From contig CAYMPJ010000003.1 in the NCBI GenBank assembly GCA_964392325.1, positions 124,001-188,000 on the forward strand: 64,000 nt of DNA. Reading direction: 5' to 3'. Positions 18,064 to 27,928 of the stretch are shown in pieces (position 1 is the stretch's first letter; each line of letters starts with the position of its first letter). The notes beneath the pieces are model-generated. The model did no database searches, had not been told where the DNA came from, and saw only the letters and a program-made list of their open reading frames with translations. The DNA comes from CALLPQ01 sp964392325 (GTDB lineage Bacteria; Pseudomonadota; Alphaproteobacteria; Caulobacterales; Parvularculaceae). The position numbers were made by a program, and so were the translations under genes.

Positions 18064-19133
18064 GCGAGCATGCAGATCAGTCAGAACGAACGGAAGAGCC
18101 CACGTCCAAGCGGCTAGCCGATGCGCGAAAGCGCGGTGATGCTCCAAAAAGTCAGGAGGTTACCGCAACAGCTTTGTTGGCTGCGGGAGCGTTAGGCTTG
18201 TGGTTAATCTCGGATTATACTGCCAGCTCAATTGCCAAAATTTCAATCGCTTTCATTGATCATCCGGACGCATTTGCCGTTGATGGGGCGAGCCTCCATA
18301 GATTGTTTGTTTCGATCGCGATCAGCCTTGGCGGGGCGCTGGCTGGTGTTGGTTTGATCACTGTACTTGCTGCGATTTTGGGAAATATCGCGCAATCCCT
18401 TCCCGTGTTTACAACACACCGGATGAAACCGGATTTAAAAAAACTCTCACCGCTCGCCGGGCTAAAGCGAATATTTGGTCCAGCGGGTTTGGTCAATTTT
18501 GCCAAAGGGCTTGGCAAGCTGATCATTATTGGCGGGATAATGGTATTTCCCTTATGGCCTGAACGCCATATGATTATTGGCCTGCTCCATACCGAAGACT
18601 TAAGTGTGATGATGCAGGCTCGCGGGCTTATCCTGAAATTGTTGGGTTTAACCGTATTGGCGATGATTGTTATTTCCGGATTGGATTTTGCTTTTGTCGT
18701 TAGGTCGTGGAAAAAGCGCTTGCGCATGACAAAAGAGGAAGTTCGCCGGGAGCAAAAAGAGCTCGATGGCGATCCGCAAATAAAAGCACAGCAAAAACAA
18801 TTGCGCGAAGCCCAGTCGCGCCGCCGTATGGCTGAGGCGGTGAAAGGGGCGAGTGTTCTGATTATGAACCCGACCCACTATGCGGTTGCCTTGAAATATG
18901 AAAGCGGCGTCGATAGCGCCCCTATTTGTACGGGTAAAGGGATGGATGAGCTTGCTTTGCGCATGCGCCAGATAGCAAGAGATCATCAGGTTCCCGTTGT
19001 CGAGAATCCGCCCCTTGCGCGCGCTCTACACGCAAGCGCCGATTTAGACAGGGAAATCCCTCTGGAGCATTATGAAGCTGTTGCCAAGGTAATTGGCTTT
19101 GTCATGATGAAGGCAAACACAAAAAGACCTTGA
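18060..19133 (+). CDS. flhB: Flagellar export switch protein FlhB
   Basis: FlhB controls the switch from rod/hook to filament export. The 357 residues have a charged N-terminus (ERTEEPTSKRLADARKRGD), four membrane helices and a cytoplasmic C-domain with the autocleavage site NPTH at residues 270-273, which is intact. It overlaps fliR by 4 bases and so is translationally coupled. Some 216 bases separate it from the cckA start. Confidence 0.96.
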   Translation: MSEHADQSERTEEPTSKRLADARKRGDAPKSQEVTATALLAAGALGLWLISDYTASSIAKISIAFIDHPDAFAVDGASLHRLFVSIAISLGGALAGVGLITVLAAILGNIAQSLPVFTTHRMKPDLKKLSPLAGLKRIFGPAGLVNFAKGLGKLIIIGGIMVFPLWPERHMIIGLLHTEDLSVMMQARGLILKLLGLTVLAMIVISGLDFAFVVRSWKKRLRMTKEEVRREQKELDGDPQIKAQQKQLREAQSRRRMAEAVKGASVLIMNPTHYAVALKYESGVDSAPICTGKGMDELALRMRQIARDHQVPVVENPPLARALHASADLDREIPLEHYEAVAKVIGFVMMKANTKRP

Positions 19134-19349
19134 GATTAGCACCCGCAGGCTGGTGCAATCTGAAAATTGCTTATTTCTATATTGTTTCTAAATACAAAGA
19201 GCCAGTTGCGTGGTTTGTGTAAAACTATCATCGTATGCAGGGTCGAATCACCTGATATTTTGGGCTGGATATGCCAATCTAGGCGAACTGTATCCCTATT
19301 TTCCTCGAAAAGACTTTTGGGCATAGATGCTATTGATGGAGTGAAGTGC

Positions 19350-22166
19350 GTGTCAAAAACTAGGCAAGACCAGTCCTCGTTAAAAAAGCCCGTTTCGGCC
19401 ACCTTGGTGGAAGATGAGCATGCGCTAACGGATGGGGACCAGAACGAGGCACCGCGCCCTGTATCGGGTCCAGAAATTGTGGCCATGATGGCGGGGCGCG
19501 CCGATAAAAGCGTCGCATTGGACGCCGATAAGCCTGAAGAGCCCCAAGCAACCATGAATGAGTTGGCTGGTAACGAGAGTTCAGACGAGATCGGTGGACA
19601 ATCGAAGCAAGAAAAAGTGGCTGGCCTGCAACGTTGGAATTTTCTCATTGGTTTAGGCATTGGAGCGGGGCTATTTTTAGGGGTCGGGGCCCTTCTAACC
19701 CTGATATTTATATCCGCCAGAGATACTGCGGCTGGCATACTGGTTTTGGGTTGTTTTGTTTTACTCGCTTCCATTGTTGTTGTCGTTGCGGCTATCCGGT
19801 CTATGCCGCGCATTATGCCCTCCCAGTTCAATGCGGATTACAGTATGGACAATCATGGCGGCGATGACGATGGCCCTGCGGGATTCACACTTGCCGGCAC
19901 TCAGGCACTGGCCGCCCTTAATTTGGCTGAAAAAGTACTTGATGATGACCCGAATCCACGCTTGGTTGCTCGCCGGGATGGGGTCGTAGTTTTTGCCAAT
20001 AAACATTACCAGAAGTTGGCCAAGGATGCTGGTGTCGAGGGATATTCCGGCTTGCCGCCGCGCATTGAGCGTCTGTTCGGACAACAGGGCGCCGAGGCGA
20101 TGAAAATTTTTCGTCTTTGTCGCGCCGCGCGAAGCGGTAAAATCGCTAATGAAGAAATTTATCAGGTTAGTGGCCATATTGGCGGCGGTGCCCGAAGACG
20201 TTTCGATGTGAGTGTTCGCCCTATTGATGCCGATGACCAGCATGTCACATGGTCATTGCATGAGCTAACTGTTGACGAAGAAGAGCATGATCCGCTGGCG
20301 AGTGCGTATGCTGAATATCAGCGGCCAATTTTTGCTTTGGAAAAGTCTGGACAAATTGCATGGGCTAATGCCGCAATGCGCGAAAAGCTTGGTGCAGAAA
20401 AGGGCGCCTTGCACCATATTAATGATGTTGTGCTCGGAGAGACGGGGGAGTTGACGCTCTCTCTTTGGGATATCGGGAAAGCGAACCCATCAGCCAAGAT
20501 TCGCCGGGAAAATGGAGGGCCTCTGGACGGCACTTTTTTCTCATTTTGCCGGGGCGGGAGCGGCGAGGGATTTGTTTGTGTTGAATTGATGCTCGAGGAT
20601 GAGCTCGCCGAGCAAGATGAGTTGACCTTGTCTGGCGATATTACCGAAGCGCCTTTCGGCGTGGCCATTATTGAAGGTGAGTTTGGCAAAGACGCTAAAA
20701 TTGTCGAAGCAAATAAGGCGTTTACGGAGGTTTTTGGGGGGGCCGTAAAAAATACTGTTTTCGCCAAGCGTTTTTCAACCGAAACCATCGAAGAGCTTGC
20801 CCGTGAGGTGAAACGTAAATCAAACACTGGCGGGGCATCACAAATTATCGAAACCCGCACGGGTGAAGGGCCAGCAGCGCGCGTTTTTGCACTTTACGTA
20901 AAGCCGGTTAGCCGTCGTCGCGGCGGTTACGGAACCCGGCGTTCATTGATTTTTTCGCTTGAGATTACTGAGCGCAGACGGATGGAACTTGATTATGGCC
21001 AGGATCAAAAATTAAAAGCAATCGGCAACTTGGCGGGCGAAGTTGCTCATGATTTTAATAATTTTCTACAGACCATTATGGGCAATTGTGATCTCCTGTT
21101 GATGAACCATCCGGTGGGCGATCCCAGCTATGATGAACTGGTTGTTATTCGTGAAAACTCACAACGTCTTGCCAATTTGACCAAACAATTATTGGCCTTT
21201 TCACGAAAACAAACCATGAAGCGCGCAACGCTGTCAGTAACAGAATTATTGCGCGATTTTACTAAATTCTTGGATCGCGCAGTTGGCGATAAGGTCAAGT
21301 TAGAACTAATTAATGGCCGTGGTTTGCGGCCCGTGCGCGTTGATCAAAATCAGCTAGAGGCTGCAATCATGAATTTGGCTGTAAATGCCAGAGATGCGAT
21401 GGGGGCCAATGGCGGGCGATTGATACTTCGTACACGTCATGTCGGTGCGCAAGAAATTATAGATGGCGGATTAACGGAGCTGTCTCATCAAGATCATGTT
21501 TTGTTGGAAATCGCTGATACCGGGCCGGGGGTTCCACCCGATATTGCCGATAAGATTTTTGACCCTTTCTTCACCACAAAAGATGTTGGTCAGGGTACCG
21601 GGTTGGGGCTTTCTACTGTCCACGGTGTGATCGGTCAGATGGGCGGCGGGATTTATCTTTCCGAGGGTTCCGAAGGTTTGGGCGCGGTTTTTCGCATTTA
21701 TTTGCCGGCGATGAGCGAAGAAGAGATGGTAAAAGCGCAAAATGAAGCGCCGGCCAAACCCGTTGAAGTATCTGATTTAACAGGGGTTGGGCGTATTTTA
21801 GTGGTTGAAGATGAGGACTCGGTTCGTAATTTTGTTGTCATCGCTCTGAAGGGGCGGGGCTATGAAGTCTTAGAGGCTTGCGACGGTGTTGATGCACTGG
21901 AAATGTTGGAAGAGTTCGGTGCGGATCATTTTGATCTGATTATATCGGACGTGATGATGGCAGAAATGGATGGGCCGGTGTTTGTGCGCGAGGCCCAGAA
22001 AAATCATGATTACAAACGCCGCGTGATTTTTATGTCCGGTTATGCCGAAGCCGCGATGCGTGAGCAAATTGATCTCATTGAAAATACAGGCTATTTGCAA
22101 AAACCATTTCAAGCTGAAGTACTAGCCTCGGCGGTGAAGGAGATGATAGGTGGCCCTGCGGGTTAG
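19350..22166 (+). CDS. cckA: CckA-type hybrid sensor histidine kinase
   Basis: A hybrid kinase of about 938 residues. Order: polar N-terminus, two close transmembrane helices (about 93-140), two PAS-like regions, a dimerisation/H domain with His567 in EVAHDFNNFLQ, an ATP-binding domain (NLAVNARDAM N-box, IADTGPGVP, GTGLGLSTVHG) and a receiver with Asp867 in LIISDVMM and a YLQKPF end. In Caulobacter CckA feeds phosphate through ChpT to CtrA and controls cell cycle and flagellar genes. I use a GTG at 19350 with GGAG 8 bases upstream, since no ATG is in frame and homologues lack the preceding residues; the start is uncertain. Location directly after fliQR-flhB supports the name. Confidence 0.85.
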   Translation: MSKTRQDQSSLKKPVSATLVEDEHALTDGDQNEAPRPVSGPEIVAMMAGRADKSVALDADKPEEPQATMNELAGNESSDEIGGQSKQEKVAGLQRWNFLIGLGIGAGLFLGVGALLTLIFISARDTAAGILVLGCFVLLASIVVVVAAIRSMPRIMPSQFNADYSMDNHGGDDDGPAGFTLAGTQALAALNLAEKVLDDDPNPRLVARRDGVVVFANKHYQKLAKDAGVEGYSGLPPRIERLFGQQGAEAMKIFRLCRAARSGKIANEEIYQVSGHIGGGARRRFDVSVRPIDADDQHVTWSLHELTVDEEEHDPLASAYAEYQRPIFALEKSGQIAWANAAMREKLGAEKGALHHINDVVLGETGELTLSLWDIGKANPSAKIRRENGGPLDGTFFSFCRGGSGEGFVCVELMLEDELAEQDELTLSGDITEAPFGVAIIEGEFGKDAKIVEANKAFTEVFGGAVKNTVFAKRFSTETIEELAREVKRKSNTGGASQIIETRTGEGPAARVFALYVKPVSRRRGGYGTRRSLIFSLEITERRRMELDYGQDQKLKAIGNLAGEVAHDFNNFLQTIMGNCDLLLMNHPVGDPSYDELVVIRENSQRLANLTKQLLAFSRKQTMKRATLSVTELLRDFTKFLDRAVGDKVKLELINGRGLRPVRVDQNQLEAAIMNLAVNARDAMGANGGRLILRTRHVGAQEIIDGGLTELSHQDHVLLEIADTGPGVPPDIADKIFDPFFTTKDVGQGTGLGLSTVHGVIGQMGGGIYLSEGSEGLGAVFRIYLPAMSEEEMVKAQNEAPAKPVEVSDLTGVGRILVVEDEDSVRNFVVIALKGRGYEVLEACDGVDALEMLEEFGADHFDLIISDVMMAEMDGPVFVREAQKNHDYKRRVIFMSGYAEAAMREQIDLIENTGYLQKPFQAEVLASAVKEMIGGPAG

Positions 22167-22184
22167 GCATACGGAGCAATTTGC

Positions 22185-22898
22185 ATGAGACAGATAGTTT
22201 TTGATCTGGAAACAACCGGCTTTAAATTCGCTGAGGGGCATCGCATTGTGGAAATAGGTGCGATTGAATTAATGCGCGGCGCAGTTACCAGCCGTTCTTT
22301 TCACTCATACGTTAACCCGCAGCGGGATATGCCGCGTGATGCGTACCGGGTGCATGGTTTGTCGGGCGAGTTTTTGCGGGACAAACCGGTTTTTAATGAT
22401 CCCCAAGTAGCGCAAGCCTTTCTTGATTTTATAGAAGATGCCGAATTGATCGCTCACAATGGGGCCGGGTTTGACCTGCCTTTTTTAAACGCCGAGCTTG
22501 AGGCGGCTAAACTGCCGATTATTAAAAACAATCTCGTTGACACATTATTTATGGCGCGCCGAAAATTTCCGGGCGCCCCTGCCAATCTTGATGCGCTGTG
22601 CTCGCGCTTTGGGGTTGACACAAAACAGCGTGAACGCGATGGACACGGAGCACTACTGGATTCGCGGCTTCTGGCGGAAGTCTATATCCATCTCACTGGC
22701 GGTGCGCAAGCGGGGCTTGATTTTCAAACTGATAGTGAGAACACCCAGTCAAGCGGCCAAACGCGCACCTCTGATCGCCCGGCTGCTTTACGTCCAAAAC
22801 CCTTCGAAAGTTTGCTAAATAATGAAGAAAGGCAGGCTCATGCAGAGTTTGTATCCAGTTTTGGCGAGGAGAGCATGTGGTCGAAATTTGTGAAATGA
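22185..22898 (+). CDS. dnaQ: DNA polymerase III epsilon subunit (proofreading exonuclease)
   Basis: The 3'-5' exonuclease that edits errors of the replicative polymerase. All exonuclease motifs are present: Exo I DLETTG at residues 6-11, Exo II HNGAGFDLPFLN, and Exo III-epsilon HGALLDSRLLAEVY with its catalytic His. Residues 175-237 form a less conserved tail that would bind the alpha subunit. The 237 residues match the family. It lies 18 bases after cckA, close enough for co-transcription. Confidence 0.95.
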   Translation: MRQIVFDLETTGFKFAEGHRIVEIGAIELMRGAVTSRSFHSYVNPQRDMPRDAYRVHGLSGEFLRDKPVFNDPQVAQAFLDFIEDAELIAHNGAGFDLPFLNAELEAAKLPIIKNNLVDTLFMARRKFPGAPANLDALCSRFGVDTKQRERDGHGALLDSRLLAEVYIHLTGGAQAGLDFQTDSENTQSSGQTRTSDRPAALRPKPFESLLNNEERQAHAEFVSSFGEESMWSKFVK

Positions 22899-23050
22899 GC
22901 AATATTTCAAGCCGCGGTAAAATTATATCATTACATCTCTAAAAATATAAATTTTGTAACAGAATCTAAATTTTGCCCGTTATAGACTATTTTTTATTAG
23001 TCTGATTAATTGAAATGGCTAATATCTCAAAGTTCGCGCGGAGAACCTAA

Positions 23051-23899
23051 ATGTTATCCCAACAAGATAAACCTCGTATCGCTTTTCAAGGTGAAGCAGG
23101 CGCATATTCACATATTGCGTGCCAGCAATTTGCTCCTGATCTGGAGCCGTTACCATGCGCAACTTTTGAAGAGGCCATAGAGCAGGTTAAATCGGGCGGT
23201 GCCCGAAAGGCGATGTTGCCAATAGAAAACTCTGTAGCGGGAAGGGTTTCGGATATTCATGTATTATTACCCGATTCTGACCTCTATATTATTGGGGAAC
23301 ATTTTCTGCCAATTCACCATCAATTGATGGCGCTTCCGGGGGTAAAAAAGGAAGATCTAAAGGTGGTGCGCTCTCATGCAATGGCGTTGGGGCAATGTCG
23401 TAAATTGTTTAAGAAGAATGATTTTTTACCGGAAGCAAGCGGAGATACGGCCGGGGCTGCAAGGATTTTACGCGATAATCCCAACACCTCGCATGGGGTG
23501 ATCGCTTCTAAGCTAGCAGCAGAAATTTATGATCTTGATATTCTGGCACCCGATGTTGAAGATGCGGCCCATAATACAACGCGGTTCCTCGAGATGGCTT
23601 CAGAGCCAATGGATGCGTCTTCCGGGGACGGGGATATTGTCACCAGCTTCGTTTTTCAGGTCCGCAATATTCCTTCAGCTCTTTATAAATCTCTGGGTGG
23701 TTTTGCGACGAATGGTGTCAATATGACGAAACTGGAAAGTTACCAGTTAGACGGTACATTTTCGGCGACGCGGTTTTATGCAGACATTGAGGGGCACCCA
23801 GAAGATGAACCTGTCCGTCTTGCACTAGAGGAGTTAGGTTTTTTTTCATCCTCTTTGAAAATATTAGGTGTTTATCGCGCAGATCGGTTACGCGGCTAG
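23051..23899 (+). CDS. pheA: Prephenate dehydratase
   Basis: Converts prephenate to phenylpyruvate in phenylalanine synthesis. The 282-residue protein has the catalytic PDT domain (FQGEAGAYSH, the IENSVAGRV segment, and the catalytic NTTRF motif) and a C-terminal ACT domain (SLGGFATNGVNMTKLES) for feedback control by phenylalanine. The ACT ESRP motif reads ESYQ, as in many alphaproteobacterial enzymes. There is no fused chorismate mutase. The stop overlaps the convergent nudC end by 4 bases. Confidence 0.95.
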   Translation: MLSQQDKPRIAFQGEAGAYSHIACQQFAPDLEPLPCATFEEAIEQVKSGGARKAMLPIENSVAGRVSDIHVLLPDSDLYIIGEHFLPIHHQLMALPGVKKEDLKVVRSHAMALGQCRKLFKKNDFLPEASGDTAGAARILRDNPNTSHGVIASKLAAEIYDLDILAPDVEDAAHNTTRFLEMASEPMDASSGDGDIVTSFVFQVRNIPSALYKSLGGFATNGVNMTKLESYQLDGTFSATRFYADIEGHPEDEPVRLALEELGFFSSSLKILGVYRADRLRG

Positions 23900-24813
23900 G
23901 GCGAGGGTTGAACCCATCTTTCCAGCAATTGGCGGGCAATGGTGAATTTCGGGGGAAGAAAAACCCCAAGGCTTTTATCCCCTTTCATTAAATCAATAAT
24001 CTGTGTCCGCTCAATCCACCGCGCTTCTTCTATTTCCTGCACTTGAAGTTTGAGATCTCTGGACTTGGCGGTAGCAAAAAACCCCATCATTAAAGATGCG
24101 GGAAATGGCCAGGGCTGTGAGAATTGATAACGTACATTATCAATCGTAACGCCAGCTTCTTCTTTAACTTCTCGAATGGCACATTCTTCTGGTGTTTCTG
24201 CTGCCTCAACAAATCCGGCTAGACACGATAGAAAGCCCGGCGGGAAATGGGGGCCACGCCCCAGTAAACAAGCATCATCATGTTCCACCAAAATAATGGC
24301 GACCGGCTCGGTGCGCGGAAAATGCTCCGTATCACATTGCGTGCAAACCCTTTTAACGCCGCCATCTTTCATTGCTGAGGGCGCGCCGCATTGTCCGCAA
24401 AATGGATTGCGCATATGCCAGTCGAGCATCCAGCGCGCTTGACCGATAATGGCGATTGTTTTTGAGGGGAGCGTGCCAGCGATTTCACGAAGATTGGTAT
24501 ATTTGCCAAGATCATGAAATGGGGCGTTAGTTTGGTGAGATGCACTGGTGGAGGCATCAAGAGCAAATAAGGGTTTATCTTTTTCATCACTGCCGAGAAA
24601 GATCAATATTGCATCTGAGGCAAATTCGGAAAGGGCACCCATTTGTAAAAATCCTGGGGCCCCATCAATCATCAGCGGGTCACCTTTGAAAAACGGTATA
24701 AACTCAGCGTGCGGGCTTTTATAGTGTTGTTCAAGCCATTCAGGATCGGAGCGCTCGGAGGATGCGCGCTGCAGGGGATTGCCAGAGAAGGTGAGAGGGG
24801 GGTGTTTATCCAT
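23896..24813 (-). CDS. nudC: NAD+ diphosphatase, Nudix family (NudC-type)
   Basis: Hydrolyses NAD(H) to NMN(H) and AMP and removes NAD caps from RNA. The 305 residues have an N-terminal domain, a four-cysteine zinc ribbon (CGQCGAP and VCTQCD), a complete Nudix box starting at GFVEAAETPEE and ending EVKEEAGV, and the NADH-specific SQPWPFPAS signature just after it. All key residues are present. It is monocistronic, convergent with pheA. Confidence 0.94.
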   Translation of the reverse strand: MDKHPPLTFSGNPLQRASSERSDPEWLEQHYKSPHAEFIPFFKGDPLMIDGAPGFLQMGALSEFASDAILIFLGSDEKDKPLFALDASTSASHQTNAPFHDLGKYTNLREIAGTLPSKTIAIIGQARWMLDWHMRNPFCGQCGAPSAMKDGGVKRVCTQCDTEHFPRTEPVAIILVEHDDACLLGRGPHFPPGFLSCLAGFVEAAETPEECAIREVKEEAGVTIDNVRYQFSQPWPFPASLMMGFFATAKSRDLKLQVQEIEEARWIERTQIIDLMKGDKSLGVFLPPKFTIARQLLERWVQPSP

Positions 24814-24847
24814 AAAAATAGTCTAGCGCAATTATAGGAAGGTGTGC

Positions 24848-24916
24848 ATGTTTAAAATGGCATTGACTGTCATTTTCGTTTTTCTCTTCCTTGGTATCGG
24901 CCTAAGGTCTTGGTAA
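24848..24916 (+). CDS. Possible 22-residue hydrophobic microprotein
   Basis: ATG at 24848 follows a strong AGGAAGG site (24837-24843) and opens a 22-codon frame, mostly hydrophobic after a short MFKMA start and ending LRSW, enough for one membrane helix. It lies between the divergent nudC start and the crotonase gene, whose own ATG is 37 bases after its stop. It could be a real small membrane protein, a leader peptide, or chance. Confidence 0.3.
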   Translation: MFKMALTVIFVFLFLGIGLRSW

Positions 24917-24952
24917 AGTCCGGTGGCAATTAAATAAACTCAGGGTCCTGTT

Positions 24953-25654
24953 ATGACTGATATCGTTACGACACAATTGAATGACGGCGCAATGACGATC
25001 ACGATGGATGATGGTAAGGCCAATGTGCTCTCGCCGACTATGATCGAAAAACTCAATTTGGCTTTCGACGAGGCTGAGAAGGAAGAGGCGATTGTTATTC
25101 TAACAGGGCGGGAGGGCATGTTCTCTGGCGGCTTTGACTTGAAGGTAATGCAAAAGGGGCCCAATGAAGCCCTGCAATTGACCTCTCAGGGGTCCAAGCT
25201 GGCACGGCGTATTCTGGCCTTCCCCCGGCCTGTGATCGCTGTTTCTTCCGGACACACGATTGCGATGGGGGCATTCTTGATGCTGGCTTGCGATTACCGG
25301 ATGATCGCGGAAGGGGACTTTAAGGTTGGGCTGAACGAGACCATGATTGGCATGACCATGCATAATTTCGGTATCGAGTTGGCGCGCTATCGTCTGGCAA
25401 AAAATTACTTCAATAGATGTGTTATTAATGCAGAGATTTTTGCGCCCAAACAGGCGGTTTTTGCCGGTTTTTTCGACCGCACTGTGCCGCAAGATCAGTT
25501 ATCGATGGCCGGGCCTATGGCTGCGCAAATGTTTGGTCAATTGAACAAAACCGCTTTTCGAGGCACTAAACTGCGTTCGCGCAAAGAGATTTTCACTATT
25601 CTTGATCAAGCCATTGAGGATGATCTCGACCCCGCCAAGGTTCATGCGGTGTAA
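24953..25654 (+). CDS. Crotonase/enoyl-CoA hydratase family protein
   Basis: 233 residues with a crotonase fold. The oxyanion-hole segments are visible (GREGMFSGGFDL and SSGHTIAMGAFLMLACDYRM) as is the acidic active-site region (VGLNETMIGM). The C-terminal trimerisation helices are present but short. The exact reaction (hydratase, isomerase or hydrolase) cannot be fixed because the second catalytic Glu position is not clear; no beta-oxidation partners are adjacent. The ATG is behind AGGGTCC. Confidence 0.88.
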   Translation: MTDIVTTQLNDGAMTITMDDGKANVLSPTMIEKLNLAFDEAEKEEAIVILTGREGMFSGGFDLKVMQKGPNEALQLTSQGSKLARRILAFPRPVIAVSSGHTIAMGAFLMLACDYRMIAEGDFKVGLNETMIGMTMHNFGIELARYRLAKNYFNRCVINAEIFAPKQAVFAGFFDRTVPQDQLSMAGPMAAQMFGQLNKTAFRGTKLRSRKEIFTILDQAIEDDLDPAKVHAV

Positions 25655-25716
25655 TTTGGCTGATTTAGCTGTTATTTCGCCCTTGCATTTTATTGGCGCA
25701 AGGTCGATATAAATGC

Positions 25717-25812
25717 TCGGAAGGCTGGCGGACTTGCTTCTCGCCAACCCGGTCAGGTCCGGAAGGAAGCAGCCGCAACGAGTTATTGCAGGGGTCGTTC
25801 AGCTTTCCACCC
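25717..25812 (+). ncRNA. ffs: Small signal recognition particle RNA (4.5S-type)
   Basis: The conserved domain IV core is present: GTCAGGTCCGGAAGGAAGCA at about 25751-25770, with the GGAA tetraloop and asymmetric internal loop that bind Ffh. The ends pair: GGAAGGCTG (25719-25727) with CAGCTTTCC (25800-25808). Length is about 95 bases. It lies just upstream of dnaX, the usual alphaproteobacterial location. The exact ends are estimated. Confidence 0.93.
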
Positions 25813-25904
25813 ATCAATCTTACGATTAATTGAGTGCGCGGACGCTTTTTTCCAAAGCTGCCAATTGCCCCTTTATTCATCTTACCGGATCGCCCATATT
25901 GGGA

Positions 25905-27755
25905 ATGATGGATACTTCACTCCCTATAGCCAATAGCTCCGAAGATGCACTCGGCGAAGATGCTCCCTATGAAGTGCTGGCGCGAAAATATCGCCCGCGC
26001 CGATTTGAGGATTTGATCGGCCATGAGGCAATGGTCAAAACCCTTGAAAATGCCTTTACTGCGGGGCGTATCGCCCATGCCTATATTCTAACAGGCGTGC
26101 GCGGCGTTGGGAAAACCACGACAGCTCGTATTCTTGCCCGTGCGCTCAATTATGAGGTGGCCGGGGATGATGGTGGTCCCCAAATCCATATGGCTGAAGA
26201 TGGATTGCATTGCCAAGCCATAGCCCAGAGCCGCCACCCTGATGTGCTGGAGATGGATGCGGCGTCAAGAACTGGTGTTGGTGATATTCGAGAATTGATC
26301 GAAGGCGTTCGCTATGCCCCAACTCAGGCTCGTTACAAAGTCTATATTATTGACGAAGTCCACATGCTGACTACCGCAGCGTTTAACGCTCTGTTGAAGA
26401 CCCTTGAAGAGCCGCCGCCTCATGTAAAATTTATCTTTGCCACCACAGAAATACGCAAACTACCCGTCACTGTGCTTTCGCGTTGTCAGCGTTTTGATTT
26501 ACGCCGTATCGAGCCGGAAACGATGATTGCTCATCTGGAGAAAATTGCAGAAGCTGAAAATGTAAAGATCGCGGTGGACGGTTTGGCAATGATCGCACGG
26601 GCCGCGGAAGGCTCGGTACGCGATGCACTATCGATACTTGATCAGGCAATTGTACAGCACGATGGCGATGATGCCTCCAATGAAGTCAGTGCCCAGACTA
26701 TTCAGTCAATGTTGGGCTTGGCCGATAGAACAAAAAGCTGGTCATTGCTTGAGGCTTGTTTCAAGGGTGATGGTGCGATGGCCCTTGGCGAGTTTCGCGA
26801 CCAATATGATGATGGCGCCGATCCGCTCGTGATTATACGCGATTTGCTAGAGCTTGTTCATCTTTTGACACGTATTAAAGCGGCGGGCCCTGTTGCGGCT
26901 AGCCATGGTCCAGCGGGAAGCGCTGATGCTGAGCGGGCTATGGCGCTTGGCGACATGCTTGGCCTTGGTGGATTAACGAGGGCCTGGACTTTGTTGATGA
27001 AAGGGCTTGAAGAGATCAAGCTCGCCCCTGACCCTGCCGCCGCCGGGGAGATGGCTTTGATCCGTTTATGTTTTGCACAAGATCTGCCGACACCCGATGA
27101 GGCTTTAAAATTGTTAAAGTCGGGTAATTTAAGTGCGACAACACTATCTCCCACCGAGGGTAAGCCGCAAAGCGCAGATAAAACTAAAAATGATGCGCCT
27201 GAAAGCAAGGCCGCTACTAAAGAACATGTAGAGAGCGTTGATATCGATCAGGCTACTGCGCAACCCGCCCACCCAGAAGGGGTGATACCCTTTCGCCCAA
27301 GGCCTGTGGCTGATGGGGCTAGCAGGACAAAAATGCCGGAATGTCTGGAAGATATTGTCTCGCTTGCCTTGCGCCATCGTGAGGAAAAGTTTCGGACCGA
27401 GTTAGAATCTTCAGTGCATCCCGTATCCTTTAAACCATTTCATATTGTTGTGAGGTTATCAGAAAAAGCGCCTGGGGATTTACCTGCGCGCTTGATGCGC
27501 TATTTAAAGAATTGGACAGGCGCAGACTGGATGGTTGAAACTGTTCAAGATGAAAGCGGGGGCGAGACCATACGCGAGGCGCGTGATCGCGAGGTGCGCA
27601 GCCATCCCCTTGTTGCCCGGGCGCTGGATTTATTTCCAGGTTCCAAATTACAAATTCGCGAAGCTAAAAATTTTGACACGCCTTCATCCGATATGGAAAA
27701 TGAAGAAATGGTGGACGAGGACCATGACCAGAGCTCCGTTGCAAAATCCAGCTAG
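25905..27755 (+). CDS. dnaX: DNA polymerase III subunits gamma/tau
   Basis: Clamp-loader ATPase. About 616 residues: AAA+ domain with Walker A (GVRGVGKTT), Walker B (YIIDEVHML) and sensor/arginine finger (TVLSRCQRFDL), then the collar domain and a long tail binding polymerase and helicase. The zinc module normally showing four cysteines is reduced: only one Cys is seen in the EDGLHCQAIAQS region, a feature I recall from other alphaproteobacteria. I start at the ATG at 25905 (the next codon is also ATG); the TTG at 25830 would place the coding start only 18 bases after the SRP RNA. No programmed frameshift for gamma was evident. Confidence 0.94.
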   Translation: MMDTSLPIANSSEDALGEDAPYEVLARKYRPRRFEDLIGHEAMVKTLENAFTAGRIAHAYILTGVRGVGKTTTARILARALNYEVAGDDGGPQIHMAEDGLHCQAIAQSRHPDVLEMDAASRTGVGDIRELIEGVRYAPTQARYKVYIIDEVHMLTTAAFNALLKTLEEPPPHVKFIFATTEIRKLPVTVLSRCQRFDLRRIEPETMIAHLEKIAEAENVKIAVDGLAMIARAAEGSVRDALSILDQAIVQHDGDDASNEVSAQTIQSMLGLADRTKSWSLLEACFKGDGAMALGEFRDQYDDGADPLVIIRDLLELVHLLTRIKAAGPVAASHGPAGSADAERAMALGDMLGLGGLTRAWTLLMKGLEEIKLAPDPAAAGEMALIRLCFAQDLPTPDEALKLLKSGNLSATTLSPTEGKPQSADKTKNDAPESKAATKEHVESVDIDQATAQPAHPEGVIPFRPRPVADGASRTKMPECLEDIVSLALRHREEKFRTELESSVHPVSFKPFHIVVRLSEKAPGDLPARLMRYLKNWTGADWMVETVQDESGGETIREARDREVRSHPLVARALDLFPGSKLQIREAKNFDTPSSDMENEEMVDEDHDQSSVAKSS

Positions 27756-27928
27756 CCCTGCATTCTGACCGGTGGCAAATGATTTACTTGCAATCATATT
27801 AGAACATATGAAGGGGTTGGGCCAAACATGGGTCTTGATGCTTTACTCGCGTTGCAACTGGCGCAAATTAATGACACGGTAGGTCCGCAATTGAAGGCCA
27901 CACCCTCAAATAGAGAAGCGATAAAACG

